A stretch of DNA of 10,165 nt from JBBIMS01 sp964531645 (lineage in GTDB: Bacteria > Acidobacteriota > Aminicenantia > JBFLYD01 > JBBIMS01). Under the pieces are notes generated by a model. The model did not search any database. It saw only the letters and a list, made by a program, of their open reading frames with translations, and was not told the DNA's origin. The position numbers and the translations under genes were made by a program. Where the stretch lies: assembly GCA_964531645.1 (NCBI GenBank), contig CAZHEF010000048.1, forward strand, positions 1 to 10,165, read 5' to 3'. Below, one piece after another: positions 1 to 7,332 of the stretch; positions within the stretch are counted from its first letter, which is position 1, and the number at the start of each line of letters is the position of its first letter.

Positions 1-41
1 TGAAGTGAATAAGCCCCACCTATTCCCTAAAATTGGCAGAG

Positions 42-218
42 TTACGGTTTAAATTCTTTCTTTACTATTTCAAGCAGTCTCTCAGGTTTTGAGCCATAAT
101 TGCAGTCAATGACAACAGAGGGTTTATAAAATTTAAAGGAAATAAATACTGCAATAGCAACAATAAGAAATAAATTAATTATCCAAAGGTAAGAAAAATT
201 CTTCTTCAAAATTACCAT
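42..218 (-). CDS. Small single-span membrane protein (58 aa), unknown function
   Basis: A 58-codon frame starts at ATG 218 and ends at TAA 44-42. A GAGG Shine-Dalgarno at 227-224 sits 5 bases before the ATG. The N-terminus is basic (Lys5, Lys6), followed by a hydrophobic stretch at about residues 9-30 (LWIINLFLIVAIAVFISF), then a short soluble tail with Cys39 and a Lys/Glu-rich end. This predicts an inner-membrane anchor or uncleaved signal with about 28 residues outside the membrane. I do not recognise the family. It follows the AraC-type regulator gene and has its own promoter candidate and tandem repeats directly upstream, which suggests it may be that regulator's target. After the TAA, another frame (beginning Val-Thr-Leu-Pro) stays open to the window edge, so this could be the N-terminus of a longer frameshifted protein. 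Confidence 0.5.
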   Translation of the reverse strand: MVILKKNFSYLWIINLFLIVAIAVFISFKFYKPSVVIDCNYGSKPERLLEIVKKEFKP

Positions 219-236
219 CTTTACCTCATCATTTAT

Positions 237-265
237 AACTTATTCCCACCATAAACCCTTGTCAA
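237..265 (-). promoter_or_regulatory. Candidate sigma-70-type promoter for the 58-aa gene
   Basis: On the minus strand an exact TTGACA (265-260) is followed after 17 bases by TAAGTT (242-237), a weak -10 match with 3 of 6 consensus bases; an overlapping TATAAA lies at 237-232. Transcription would begin near 230, leaving a leader of about a dozen bases that just includes the GAGG ribosome site. The weak -10 and the direct repeats 5 bp upstream of the -35 suit an activator-dependent promoter. This rests on pattern only. Confidence 0.45.
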
Positions 266-270
266 TAGCA

Positions 271-330
271 AATTCTTGATATTTCTTTAGATTTCTTGAT
301 ATTTTTTTAGAATTCTTGATTTTATTTTAG
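271..330 (-). repeat. Three 20-bp tandem direct repeats, candidate operator
   Basis: Three consecutive 20-bp units occupy 271-290, 291-310 and 311-330 in exact register. Plus-strand unit 1 is AATTCTTGATATTTCTTTAG; the other two differ from it at a few positions, and all share TTCTTGAT and end in TTTTAG or CTTTAG. The last unit overlaps the stop codon of the AraC-type gene, and the first ends 5 bp before the TTGACA of the downstream promoter. A 20-bp period is about two helical turns, so every unit would face the same side of the DNA. AraC-family activators commonly bind direct repeats of about this spacing next to the -35. The operator role is inferred. Confidence 0.6.
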
Positions 331-813
331 GAGCTGGTGAAGTCTCTTCCGAACGGAGTTTGGAGATAATCCGAATACCAAACTGAATATCCTTGTGAAT
401 GTTTCATGGGTGTATCCACACTTTCTTGCAATCCATTTTATAGGTTTTTCAGAAGAGATAACTTCCCAGAGAGAATTGCATAATTTTATTTTTCTGAGAA
501 ATTCATTAAGGGATATTCCTGTCAGTTCTTTGAATTTAAATGAAAGATAGGGAGGGTTTAGGTTAACTTCAAAAGCAATGTCCCTTATATTGTTATAATC
601 TGATGGATTTTCTATAACTATCCTCTGAACCTCAAGAATTTTTTGGATAAGGGTTGAAGAGTGAAATCTCAAAAACCTCTCTATCTCTGGGAAGGTTTCT
701 TTCTGGGCTAAAGGTTCTTTTATAATCTCAAAAAGAAAACATTTTCTTTTCTGGTCCATATTTATCAAAAGGGGTCTTAAAACTCCAAAACACATTTTTT
801 CTTGAGATAGCAA
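322..813 (-). CDS. AraC-family helix-turn-helix transcriptional regulator
   Basis: The C-terminal ~100 residues match the AraC/XylS DNA-binding domain with its two helix-turn-helix units. The first is near residues 75-105 (IRDIAFEVNLNPPYLSFKFK, then ELTGISLNEFL). The second is near 118-160, with the hallmark I-A-x-x-x-G-Y (IARKCGYTHETFTRIF) followed by FGLSP. The residues before this domain (about 1-65) match no domain I recognise. The listed start is TTG 813 with no ribosome site; ATG 795 is an in-frame alternative. An upstream frame at 928-833, with its own ribosome site and 1 bp after the second permease, is probably the true 5' end, giving a regulator of about 200 residues broken by a stop or frameshift. 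It probably controls the pump operon or the small gene downstream. Confidence 0.8.
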   Translation of the reverse strand: MLSQEKMCFGVLRPLLINMDQKRKCFLFEIIKEPLAQKETFPEIERFLRFHSSTLIQKILEVQRIVIENPSDYNNIRDIAFEVNLNPPYLSFKFKELTGISLNEFLRKIKLCNSLWEVISSEKPIKWIARKCGYTHETFTRIFSLVFGLSPNSVRKRLHQLLK

Positions 814-832
814 GATAAAGCTCTTCAGGCAT

Positions 833-928
833 TCATATACAATTTAAATTGCAAGGAGAAAAACCAAAAATTTCTTTAATTCTATCTAACTCTTCCTCTG
901 TAATAGCGAAAATCTTGCTTTTCTTCAA
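833..928 (-). pseudogene. Probable 5' fragment of the AraC-type regulator gene
   Basis: TTG 928 opens a 31-codon frame ending in TGA 835-833. It starts one base after the TAA of the second permease, and the Shine-Dalgarno-like AGAGGGG lies inside the end of that permease gene, the usual geometry of translational coupling. The peptide (KKSKIFAITEEELDRIKEIF and so on) looks like a real N-terminus, with a short strand and then a charged helix. The same frame continues after the TGA for 34 codons, then stops at a T5 run where a one-base change would lead into the helix-turn-helix frame. Alternatively, removing one A near 845 joins it directly. It could also be an independent leader peptide. Confidence 0.4.
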
Positions 929-929
929 A

Positions 930-3900
930 TTAATAATCCCCTCTAAAAACTTTAGAAATCCAGATTCTTAATCTTTCGCCGATTAAATAAAATACAGGAG
1001 TTGCAAAAAGTATGAAGATTGTTGAGCTTGTGAGTCCTCCAACAGAGGATAGGGCAAGGGTTGACCAGATGTCCCTCCCCCTTTCTGTCTGAATCAGGAC
1101 AAAGGGGAGCATTCCGAAAATTGTTGTTGTTGATGTTATAAGAACTGGTCTGAGTCTTTCACCCGCTCCTTCCTTTATAGCTTCATAAATTCCCAATCCA
1201 TCCTTTATTTTCAAATTTATATGATTCACCATCAAAATTGCATTGTTCACAACTACCCCGCTCATTAAAATCACTCCAATGTAAGCAGAGGAATCAAAGG
1301 GATAGTCAGCTATAAGAAAAGCAATGAAAACACCTGTGAGGGCAAGGGGAACAGAAAGCATTACAACAAAGGGCTGAATAAAATCTTCGTAAACTGCACA
1401 GAGAATCATAAATATAAAACAGAGGGATATGAATAAAGCTAATCCGAGCCTTCTCTCCTCCTCAGTTGTGAGCCTCCATGGCTCGTCCATTTTTGCTGAG
1501 TATCCAGGAGGAAGGGTCAAACTTTTATAGAGGGCATCTTTGTATCTTTCAGCTGCTTTGTAAGGTCCAAGGTAATCCCACATAACAGTCCTCATAAATT
1601 GCTGGTCCTCCCTGTCAATACTTTCTGCAATTGGTGTTTCTGAAATTGAGATGACCTCTCCCAACCTTATAATATCTCCCTTTGGTGTTCTCACTAAAAC
1701 CTCTTTCAATTTTTCAATCTCCGTATCCTCTGCCCCCTTTATTTTCAAACTCAGGGGCCATTCCTTTTCTTCAAGCCTAAGATATGTTCTCAAGACCCTT
1801 CCTTTTATATTTGAGTAAATGTGGGGTAGAATCTCTTCAACTGTAGCTCCATAAAAGGCAAGTTTGTCTCTGTCAATTTTTAAATCAAATTCATAATAAT
1901 CCTGTCCTCCCCAGAACCATTTTGAAGAAACAGTCTTAACTTCCCTTATTCTTGGATTCTTAAGAAGAGTCCTCTCAACATTGTTTGTTATCTCCTTCAA
2001 CTTGTTAAAATTATATCCAAGAAATTTTATCCGATATGGAAGCCAGGAACCAGTGTATGGACTGCTGTAATATCCCTGAGGGTCAAACCCATAAACACCA
2101 ATTCCAATTCCAGCAAAGTTTGTGGCAAGATTTATGAGTTCCTCTTTTAGAATATAAGGAGCGGGTGATAGCTCAATGTTTTTCGGAAATGTTATTTGCA
2201 AATATGCATTCTCTGGATAAATCCATGCATTGACCTCCTTTGGATAATCCTTTGAAAGGGCTCTATCTTCAAATTCTCTAATAATTTCATCAGTTCTTTC
2301 AATGGGAGTTCCAGGGGGAACGCTTATCCATACACTTAATCTTTCTTTGTAATACCAGGAGAAAAATGCTCCAAAGGAAACTTCTTTTCTGAAAATTTTA
2401 TAGGAGAAGTAGAAAAGGGCTGTTAAAATTAAAATTATTATCAGAGGATACTTGACCAAAAAACCAATCAATTTTTTGTAAATTCTGAAAGTATATTTCC
2501 TTTCAACTTTTCTTTTTGTAACAATCTTTGAGGAAAGGGAAGGAATTAGAGTAAAAGCAACAAAATAAGAGGAGATGAGGGAGAAAGCAATTACAAAAGC
2601 TAAGGGAAGATAATAGATTCTCAGCCTTCCCTGAAAGAATGGAAATGCCATAAAGACGATAATTGTTGTAAGTGTTGATGCAAAAGCTGGAAGGGCAACC
2701 TCCTTCGTCGCCCTCCACACAGAATCTTTACCCATTTTCCCTTTTTCATACCTTTTCCATATATTTTCAAAGACAACCACAGAGTTGTCAACAAGCATTC
2801 CAAATCCGAGGACAAGACCTGAAAGGGTGAGAAGGTTCAGGTAGAATTTTGAAAAATATACAAAGTTAATTGTAATGCAAGCAGAAAAGAAGATGGAGGA
2901 AAGAATTGCAATAGAGGGGATAAAGGAGTCAAGAAAAACATAGAGGAGAACAAAGACTATTCCAGTGATTAGAGCCATCATTATTATGAGATTCCTCAAT
3001 CTTTTCTTTATCTCTTTGCTTTCGTCCTCAATAATTCTTAGGGTTATATTTGAAGGTAATGATTTCCTGAGACCTTCAATAACTTTATTAACCGATGAAG
3101 AGACTTTCAATGTGCTTACCCCAGGTTCTTTCAGAACATCTATTCCAACAGTGGACTCACCATTTATTCTTCTCATGGAAAGAATTTCTCCGTATCCCAT
3201 CTCTATCTTTGCGATGTCCTTCAGATGGAGAGGTATTTTCCCATAAAATCCACAAACTGTTTCTCCAATGTCTTCTACTTTAGAAATTGGGCTTGGAATC
3301 CTGAATATAAGCTCCTTCTCCCCCTTTTTGATTTTCCCTACTGGATATGACCTGTTGAGGTTTGATAGGGAAGAGATTATAAGCCCTGGAGATATTCCAT
3401 AATAGTTGATTTTATCTTTTTCAAGGGTAATTTTTATCTCTGGCTCAGCCCCTCCTGTTACTCTTACTTCTGAGACTCCTTTAACTGAACGAATCTCCTC
3501 CTTTATTTTCTTATCTGCAATTTCCCTCAGTTTATTTAATGGAAGTTCCGACGATAGAGTAAGGGAAAGGAATGGTTTTGTCTCAAACTCCTTTGGTATG
3601 TAAGGACTAATCTGGGGAGGGAATGCACCTGGAGGTAGATTTTCTATAAAGGTGGCAATTCTTTCAGTTAGCTCTATGGAGGCAAAATTCATATTTGCTT
3701 TCTCACTAAATTCAATTGTAATAGATGAAGAGCCTGTTGATGATGATTCAATTCTTCTAACCCCTTTTACTGTAGAGCATAATTCCTCCAAGGGAGAAGT
3801 TATGTTCATCTGAACCTGTTCAGGAGATGCCCCTGGCCGTGATGTATTAACAGTGATTCTCGGATACTCTTCCTTTGGTGCAAGCTCAAGGGGGATGTGG

Positions 3901-3980
3901 AAAAGGGAATATATTCCAAGAACTAAAAGCCCGAGGAAGAGCATAAGGGTCGGAACTGGATGCTCAATAAATGCTCTCAT
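930..3980 (-). CDS. Efflux RND transporter permease subunit, second pump, intact
   Basis: This is a full-length 1016-aa member of the AcrB/AcrD/AcrF (RND) family, an inner-membrane proton-driven exporter working with a periplasmic adaptor and an outer-membrane channel. TM1 is near residues 10-28, the first periplasmic porter domain is about 35-325, TM2-TM6 follow to about 485, TM7 is about 510-528, the second periplasmic domain runs to about 845, and TM8-TM12 reach about 1003. In TM4, GMLVDNSVVVFEN holds Asp398-Asn399 where AcrB has Asp407-Asp408. In TM10, VVVNNAIL has Asn912 at the AcrB Lys940 position. Thr-rich TSTTTIFG starts TM11. The ATG has a strong AGGAGAGG site 8 bases upstream. It lies 77 bp after the first permease and 1 bp before the regulator frame, so it is probably co-transcribed. 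Substrate is unknown. Confidence 0.95.
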   Translation of the reverse strand: MRAFIEHPVPTLMLFLGLLVLGIYSLFHIPLELAPKEEYPRITVNTSRPGASPEQVQMNITSPLEELCSTVKGVRRIESSSTGSSSITIEFSEKANMNFASIELTERIATFIENLPPGAFPPQISPYIPKEFETKPFLSLTLSSELPLNKLREIADKKIKEEIRSVKGVSEVRVTGGAEPEIKITLEKDKINYYGISPGLIISSLSNLNRSYPVGKIKKGEKELIFRIPSPISKVEDIGETVCGFYGKIPLHLKDIAKIEMGYGEILSMRRINGESTVGIDVLKEPGVSTLKVSSSVNKVIEGLRKSLPSNITLRIIEDESKEIKKRLRNLIIMMALITGIVFVLLYVFLDSFIPSIAILSSIFFSACITINFVYFSKFYLNLLTLSGLVLGFGMLVDNSVVVFENIWKRYEKGKMGKDSVWRATKEVALPAFASTLTTIIVFMAFPFFQGRLRIYYLPLAFVIAFSLISSYFVAFTLIPSLSSKIVTKRKVERKYTFRIYKKLIGFLVKYPLIIILILTALFYFSYKIFRKEVSFGAFFSWYYKERLSVWISVPPGTPIERTDEIIREFEDRALSKDYPKEVNAWIYPENAYLQITFPKNIELSPAPYILKEELINLATNFAGIGIGVYGFDPQGYYSSPYTGSWLPYRIKFLGYNFNKLKEITNNVERTLLKNPRIREVKTVSSKWFWGGQDYYEFDLKIDRDKLAFYGATVEEILPHIYSNIKGRVLRTYLRLEEKEWPLSLKIKGAEDTEIEKLKEVLVRTPKGDIIRLGEVISISETPIAESIDREDQQFMRTVMWDYLGPYKAAERYKDALYKSLTLPPGYSAKMDEPWRLTTEEERRLGLALFISLCFIFMILCAVYEDFIQPFVVMLSVPLALTGVFIAFLIADYPFDSSAYIGVILMSGVVVNNAILMVNHINLKIKDGLGIYEAIKEGAGERLRPVLITSTTTIFGMLPFVLIQTERGRDIWSTLALSSVGGLTSSTIFILFATPVFYLIGERLRIWISKVFRGDY

Positions 3981-3988
3981 TTAGACAA

Positions 3989-3996
3989 CCTCTCCT
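3989..3996 (-). promoter_or_regulatory. Strong ribosome binding site of the second permease
   Basis: AGGAGAGG on the minus strand lies 8 bases before ATG 3980 and fixes that start. It contrasts with the first permease, whose ATG has no clear site. Confidence 0.7.
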
Positions 3997-4010
3997 TTTG
4001 TTTCCTTGCT

Positions 4011-4053
4011 AAATTTAAATTTTTAAATTTTAAATTTTTCATTTTTCATTTTG
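4011..4053. repeat. AT-rich palindromic repeat between the two permease genes
   Basis: Four AAATTT words (from 4011, 4017, 4025 and 4032) form an almost self-complementary stretch. Two exact tandem TTTTTCA words follow (4035-4041, 4042-4048), then TTTTG. The block fills most of the 77-bp gap between the two permeases, from just after the stop of the first to near the ribosome site of the second. Word-repeat-plus-palindrome blocks of this style resemble dispersed intergenic repeats in other AT-rich genomes. Its function is unknown; an AU stem in the mRNA is possible but would be weak. Confidence 0.45.
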
Positions 4054-4057
4054 TATT

Positions 4058-5356
4058 TCACCTTCTTCCTTCTATTACTTCGTAAATAACTGGAATCAAA
4101 AAGATTGTCAGAATTGTAGCAACAATTAGTCCTCCTGCAAAGGCAATGGCAAGAGGTTGCTGGAGTTCTGTTCCTTCACCCACAACAATGGCAGTCGGAA
4201 GAACACCGAAAACATCTGTTATTGTGTTCATAATAACAGGTCTAACTTTCTCCTCCGATGCTTTCATTATTGCCTCTCTAACTACCATTCCACTTTTCCT
4301 GCAGAAATTCATATAATCAACTTTTACAATAGCATCATTCACAACAACTCCAGATACGACAATTGTTCCTATTATTGAAATAACATTTATGCTCTGTCCT
4401 GTTAGAAGCAATGCCCATATCACGCCCATGAGCCCCATGGGAATTGTGAAAATTATTATGAAGGGGTGAATAAGAGATTCAAATTGGGACGCTAAAATCA
4501 TAAAAACAAGAAGGGAGGCAAGAAGGAATGCAAATCTCAGGCTTTTAAAGGATTCTCTGACCTCTTCCTCCTCCCCTCCTATCTCAAATCTGTAATTTTC
4601 AGGAAGACTGATACCTTTCAATGTCTTTGTTATTTCAGGAACAACATCTGACAACCTTTTCCCGGATAAATTTCCCTGAATCAAAATAACCCTTTTCTGA
4701 TTTTCCCTTCTAATTTCAGAAGGTCCTATCCCCTCATCTAAGAAAACAAGTTCTCTTAAAGGAATTAATTTCCCATTGAAATAGCCTTCCTGGGAAAGAA
4801 GTTTTTCAGCTTTCTCCCTATCCTCTGACCTTACCGAAATATCTATTCTTTTGTCAAATTCCTTAAATTGGGATGCACTTTTCCCCCGAACTGAATTTAC
4901 AATAAATTCTCCAAGCTCATAGGGAGTCACATTAAATTTCTCTAAAGCTTCCTTTTTCATCCTAACAAGAAGTTCAGGTTCCCCCTCCCCAATATTTGTC
5001 CTCAAGTCTGCAATCCCTTCAATCTTACCAATTCTTTGAATAGCCTCTTGGGAGAGGTCTTTCATTCTTTCGAGGTCTTCACCATAAAGTTTAAGTTCAA
5101 TTCCTCTTCCTTCAAATGTTAGAAAGGATGAAAGGATTGTTTCCTCTTCCTTTACTGAAGCTGTTATGGGAAACCTCCTTATTTTTCCCCTTGTTCTTTC
5201 AAGAAAGCTCTGAAGCCTTCTCCAGTTCTTTACCTTTCCTATAATTGTCGCTGTGTTGAAGGCAAGTTCTTTCTGGGTTAAAAGAGCCTCTCCAATCACT
5301 CCAGTCTCGGAGAAAATGTATTGAAGATCTTTGTCTTTTCTTATCTCTTCCTCCAA
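4058..5356 (-). CDS. Efflux RND transporter permease, first pump, C-terminal part
   Basis: These 432 codons encode the C-terminal half of an AcrB-type permease: the second periplasmic porter domain (about residues 1-272) and then TM8-TM12 (about 273-426). TM8 is SLRFAFLLASLLVFMILASQ. TM10 carries VVVNDAIVKVDYM with Asn340 at the AcrB Lys940 position, and TM11 begins MNTITDVFG. The listed TTG start at 5356 is not a real beginning. The same frame is meaningful further upstream (DTYQIVWRL just before it) up to a run of seven G on the plus strand at 5398-5404, where the frame breaks. It is the 3' portion of the gene starting at 7257. If the frame is truly broken, this half would not be made as part of a pump. 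Confidence 0.8.
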   Translation of the reverse strand: MEEEIRKDKDLQYIFSETGVIGEALLTQKELAFNTATIIGKVKNWRRLQSFLERTRGKIRRFPITASVKEEETILSSFLTFEGRGIELKLYGEDLERMKDLSQEAIQRIGKIEGIADLRTNIGEGEPELLVRMKKEALEKFNVTPYELGEFIVNSVRGKSASQFKEFDKRIDISVRSEDREKAEKLLSQEGYFNGKLIPLRELVFLDEGIGPSEIRRENQKRVILIQGNLSGKRLSDVVPEITKTLKGISLPENYRFEIGGEEEEVRESFKSLRFAFLLASLLVFMILASQFESLIHPFIIIFTIPMGLMGVIWALLLTGQSINVISIIGTIVVSGVVVNDAIVKVDYMNFCRKSGMVVREAIMKASEEKVRPVIMNTITDVFGVLPTAIVVGEGTELQQPLAIAFAGGLIVATILTIFLIPVIYEVIEGRR

Positions 5357-5393
5357 TCTCCAAACAATTTGATAGGTATCAGAAAGGGAAAAA

Positions 5394-5609
5394 TCAAGGG
5401 GGGGTTAAGTTCAATTCTAAAATATGAAGTTCTTGATTTTGGCATAAGTTCTTTTTTAACGGGAGGAAGGAGATAACAGAAAGGGCTAAAAGGAGAAGAG
5501 TTATAAGGAATGTTTTCCCTTTATTTTCAAGACACCAGATTAAAGTTTTATGATAGGCTTCATAGAATCTGTTATAGACTCTGTTAAATGAGACAAAAGT
5601 CCAGTTCAA
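5394..5609 (-). pseudogene. Middle fragment of the first RND permease, bounded by frameshifts
   Basis: This frame carries TM7 of the first permease (FLITLLLLALSVISFLPL) and the preceding cytoplasmic linker. The TTG at 5609 is only the first start-like codon; sensible sequence in the same frame (for example SIIGKALRPILNW) begins upstream, overlapping the end of the N-terminal fragment. At the other end the true sequence leaves this frame at an A6 run (plus-strand T6, 5452-5457). Adding one A restores LKKELMPKSRTSYFRIELNP, the conserved start of the second porter domain. That third frame is lost again at the seven-G run at 5398-5404, where an eighth base would restore PPLDFSLSDTYQ. This is not a separate gene. 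Confidence 0.75.
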
Positions 5610-5625
5610 GATGGGTCTTAGTGCT

Positions 5626-7257
5626 TTACCTATGATGGAAAATACAAAGCGGAAAAAGGAAATTACAGATGAAAGAAGAAAACCTAATATATAAATAGAG
5701 AATTTTGCCGAGGAAGCCGAAGGGCTTAAAAAGGAAGAAGGTCCTTTCCTTTTCGCCTTCTATCTCAACTCTTGGAATCTCCTTGAGCCTCCATTCCTTT
5801 GAAGAAAGCATTGGCAGAAGAAACAGAGCTGCAAGAAGAGATGAGAGTAGAGAAAATGAAACTGTTAGAGCCTGGTCTTTGAATAGTTGTCCAGCAACTC
5901 CTTTTATATAAACTACCGGAAAAAAGACTGCAATTGTTGTAAAAATTGCTGCAACAATTGGCATTGCAACTTCCATTGTTCCAAGGAAAGAAGCCTCCTT
6001 TATTGGGTTTCCAGCAGATTTTGCTCTATATATACTTTCAACAACTACAATGGAGTTTTCAACAAACATTCCTATTCCTAAGGCAAGACCTCCAAGGGAC
6101 ATTATGTTCAAAGTAATATTTCTAAAATAAAGAAGATTGAAGGTTGCAATAACTGCAATTGGGATTGCTATACCTATGTTTATTGAATCTTTTATGTTCT
6201 GGAGAAATAGGACAAGGACAAGGAAAACAAGAACTCCTCCCACTGCAATTGAGCCTTTCAAAGAAGATATAGAGTTTTCAATATATCTGGATTCCTCAGT
6301 AATAACCTTAATCTTTACCCCTGGATTCTCTTTTTCTATCTGGGATAATATTTTCCTTATCTCCCTTGAAACCTTAACTGTGCTTGCTCCTGACTCTTTA
6401 TATATTGCTATCCCTATACACTCTTCCCCATTCAATCTTGTAAAACCCTCTCTCTCCTTAATAGATTCCCTCACATCCGCTAAATCTTTAAGGCGAATAA
6501 GCTCTCCATTTTTTGTTATTTTCACAGGAACATCTTTTATTTCCTCTATTTGACTGAATTCTCCTGAGACTCTAAGAGAATATTCAAATCGTCCTTTTTT
6601 AACCCTACCTCCCTGAAAACCCTTGTTAAAAGCGTCTATTCTCTTTGAAATCTCATCTATTGAAAGATTATAAAGGGTTAAAAGCTCAGGGTTCACATCT
6701 ACCTGAATCTCCCTTTCAATTCCACCAATTATCTCTGCGGATGCTACACCCTGAATCTGTTCAAGCCTTGGTTTTATCATCTCTCTGCTGAAGGAATCGA
6801 GCTCAGTTATCTCCTGCGAGCCACCTACTGCAAGAAGAGTTATAGGTCTGCTTTGAGGGTCATATTGAATTATTCTCGGTCTCCCCGAACCTTGAGGGAG
6901 GGAGTATCTTGCGCTATCAAGTTTTTCCCTTGTATGAACAATGGCAAAATCCATATTTGTTCCCCATTCAAACTCAAGGGTAATTAGTGATACTCCTTCC
7001 CTCGAAATTGACTTTATTTTTCTAACACCAGGAACTGTGCTCAAAAAAGATTCAAGGGGGGAGGTTATATGATTTTCAACCTCCTCAGGTCCTGCACCTA
7101 TATAGGTTGTTACTACTGAGAGCCTCGGGTACTGAATGGAAGGGAGGAGGTCAACACTGAGCTCCCTCAGGGAAATCATCCCGAGAAAGACAATCCCTAA
7201 GAATATCATTGCTACAGTTACAGGTCTTTCAATGGCAAATCTTATAAGTTTAGACAT
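5626..7257 (-). CDS. Efflux RND transporter permease, first pump, N-terminal part
   Basis: This is the N-terminal half of an AcrB-type inner-membrane RND exporter. It has TM1 at about residues 12-28, the first porter domain at 35-325 (with GAGPEEVENHITSPLE), and TM2-TM6 from about 336 to 484. TM4 reads GIGMFVENSIVVVES: Glu400-Asn401 stand where AcrB has the proton-relay pair Asp407-Asp408, an unusual Asp-to-Glu change. Sequence is convincing to about residue 515; the last ~20 residues are out-of-frame noise after a frameshift near 5670-5740. With the two following fragments the whole protein would be about 1066 aa, a normal RND length. ATG 7257 matches the family N-terminus but has no clear ribosome site, perhaps because the four-helix-bundle cassette ends just upstream. 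Confidence 0.85.
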   Translation of the reverse strand: MSKLIRFAIERPVTVAMIFLGIVFLGMISLRELSVDLLPSIQYPRLSVVTTYIGAGPEEVENHITSPLESFLSTVPGVRKIKSISREGVSLITLEFEWGTNMDFAIVHTREKLDSARYSLPQGSGRPRIIQYDPQSRPITLLAVGGSQEITELDSFSREMIKPRLEQIQGVASAEIIGGIEREIQVDVNPELLTLYNLSIDEISKRIDAFNKGFQGGRVKKGRFEYSLRVSGEFSQIEEIKDVPVKITKNGELIRLKDLADVRESIKEREGFTRLNGEECIGIAIYKESGASTVKVSREIRKILSQIEKENPGVKIKVITEESRYIENSISSLKGSIAVGGVLVFLVLVLFLQNIKDSINIGIAIPIAVIATFNLLYFRNITLNIMSLGGLALGIGMFVENSIVVVESIYRAKSAGNPIKEASFLGTMEVAMPIVAAIFTTIAVFFPVVYIKGVAGQLFKDQALTVSFSLLSSLLAALFLLPMLSSKEWRLKEIPRVEIEGEKERTFFLFKPFGFLGKILYLYIRFSSFICNFLFPLCIFHHR

Positions 7258-7282
7258 ATCAATACTTCATTAATTTAAATAA

Positions 7283-7310
7283 CCAATAACCAAACTCCAA
7301 TAACCAAACT
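7283..7310. repeat. Two exact 14-bp direct repeats, left end of the cassette
   Basis: CCAATAACCAAACT occurs twice back to back (7283-7296 and 7297-7310), followed by a degenerate third copy. The inverted counterpart lies at 7705-7730. Confidence 0.85.
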
Positions 7311-7332
7311 CCAAATTTCCAATACTTAAACA

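Noticed and set aside
1..41. Possible riboswitch or coding tail at the window edge
   Set aside because: Too short to support either. One frame is open on the minus strand, but 40 bases cannot be distinguished from chance.
833..835. TGA read as Trp (code change) or readthrough in the regulator
   Set aside because: TGA is the natural stop of the adaptor (7748-7746) and of the first permease (4060-4058), so it acts as a normal stop here.
2503..2815. Short minus-strand frames (71 and 64 aa) inside the second permease
   Set aside because: They overlap TM-region codons of the intact 1016-aa permease in another frame and resemble no protein.
5398..5457. Programmed ribosomal frameshifting in the first permease
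   Set aside because: Three separate shifts in different directions would be needed, with no RNA structure or ribosome-site-like stimulator noticed. RND permeases are not known to use this.
6137..6553. 138-aa plus-strand open frame opposite the first permease
   Set aside because: It is the antisense shadow of a clearly conserved porter domain. It has no recognisable motif and is explained by the codon bias of the gene on the other strand. The plus-strand frames at 8309-8919, 2965-3283, 3406-3603 and 5705-6081 are rejected for the same reason.
7283..7310. Back-to-back 14-bp repeats as a possible CRISPR array
   Set aside because: The repeats are adjacent with no spacers, only two exact copies exist per side, and they are mirrored on the other side of a gene.
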